Source: AP-15 sp963787425 (GTDB lineage: Bacteria > Pseudomonadota > Alphaproteobacteria > ATCC43930 > CGMCC-115725). From it: a stretch of DNA of 64,000 bases. Positions 63,676 to 64,000 of the stretch are shown one piece after another (position 1 is the first letter of the stretch; every line of letters begins with the position of its first letter). Below the pieces are notes generated by a model. The model was not told where the DNA came from and made no database searches. It saw only the letters and a list, made by a program, of their open reading frames with translations. The stretch covers positions 194,756 to 258,755 of the forward strand of contig CAWBCV010000014.1 of NCBI GenBank assembly GCA_963787425.1, in the 5' to 3' direction. Position numbers and translations under genes: made by a program.

Positions 63676-64000
63676 ATGAACTTAAACCTCGCGGCAGCAG
63701 CCAGGATCATGGCCCTCACTGCGCTGATGTTGGGAGCTTGCGTATCGCAGAGTGCCATTCGGAAGGCGGGAGCAGAACTCCAGCAGGCTCGCGCCCGTCG
63801 GCAGCAGAGCAGTCTCAGATCACCAAGATGCAGCAAGAGCAGAAATGGGTTGTCGCCGGCGACATGCTGTTCCCCGAGGGCGCTATCAGCTCAGCGCCAA
63901 CGGCAAGCAGGCGCTGAACCAGTACGTCCCAAGCTGCAGAATTGCAGAACGCCAAAGTCGTCGTCTACGGTTATACCGACGACCTGCAGGTCGGACCCGC
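63676..64000 (+). pseudogene. OmpA-family lipoprotein, frameshifted, runs off the window
   Basis: An ATG at 63676 with GGAG upstream starts a lipoprotein signal (ARIMALTALMLGACVSQSAI). The following coiled-coil-like part and the OmpA-type peptidoglycan-binding start (KMQQEQKWVVAGDMLFPEG, YQLSANGKQALNQYVP, NAKVVVYGYTDDLQVGP) lie in different frames, with shifts near 63800, 63885 and 63935. The rest lies outside the window, so total decay cannot be judged. Confidence 0.7.

Overview
The window looks like an alphaproteobacterial chromosome, probably Rhodospirillales-like. Evidence: high GC, two 5-aminolevulinate synthases (C4 haem route), the xerC/DUF484/priA neighbourhood, and alphaproteobacterial-style dispersed palindromes. 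No rRNA, tRNA or CRISPR array was recognised. All assignments come from reading the sequence and remembered family features; no database search was run.

Layout. 1-7.0 kb is a core block: a minus-strand run (DUF484, xerC, two Lin0512 paralogues, nitroreductase), divergent priA, a frameshifted methyltransferase-like gene and a DUF2161 nuclease-like gene. 7.0-14.2 kb has an alcohol dehydrogenase, a ChrB-N/membrane-protein operon and a complete RND efflux pair. 14.2-23 kb has a TauD-type dioxygenase followed by an unusual array: four copies of one flavin-dependent (LLM) oxidoreductase gene, three truncated and one intact, all on the minus strand. They are separated by plus-strand toxin or defence-like genes: a colicin-E5-like RNase with partner, a 2TM-protein/cupin pair, a HEPN-like protein and HigBA. 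23-25 kb holds IS6 and IS256 debris. 25-32 kb has a winged-helix regulator, an ECF sigma operon, a Gly/His-rich secreted protein and a second RND pump. 32-37 kb has WrbA, an intradiol dioxygenase, a quinone reductase, efflux-gene fragments, the first hemA and a fibronectin-III protein. 37-44.6 kb has two broken di-haem peroxidase paralogues around a broken STAND-type regulator; one peroxidase is fused in frame to a Phd-type antitoxin. 45-48 kb is a decayed restriction-modification cassette with an intact vsr. 48.6-54 kb is a stress block (second hemA, dps, katA, HD protein, truncated aquaporin, DUF1275). 54-64 kb is strongly decayed: a DUF2846-like gene, an AaeXAB/NodT-type efflux set, two AraC-type regulators and an OmpA-type gene, with an intact lactate/malate dehydrogenase among them.

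Two themes stand out. First, an upstream motif of TTTAC-like pentamers in 10-bp phase recurs before many stress or envelope genes (about 25.7, 27.5, 27.6, 39.3, 53.2, 53.35, 54.2, 55.8 and 56.5 kb), usually 70-120 bp before the start codon and often followed by an AT-rich -10-like element. This suggests a local regulon, perhaps controlled by an OmpR/ToxR-type winged-helix protein; two such genes lie in the window. Second, frameshifts and nonsense codons are concentrated in accessory genes while long core genes (priA, both RND permeases, katA, both hemA) are open, which argues for real gene decay rather than random sequencing error.
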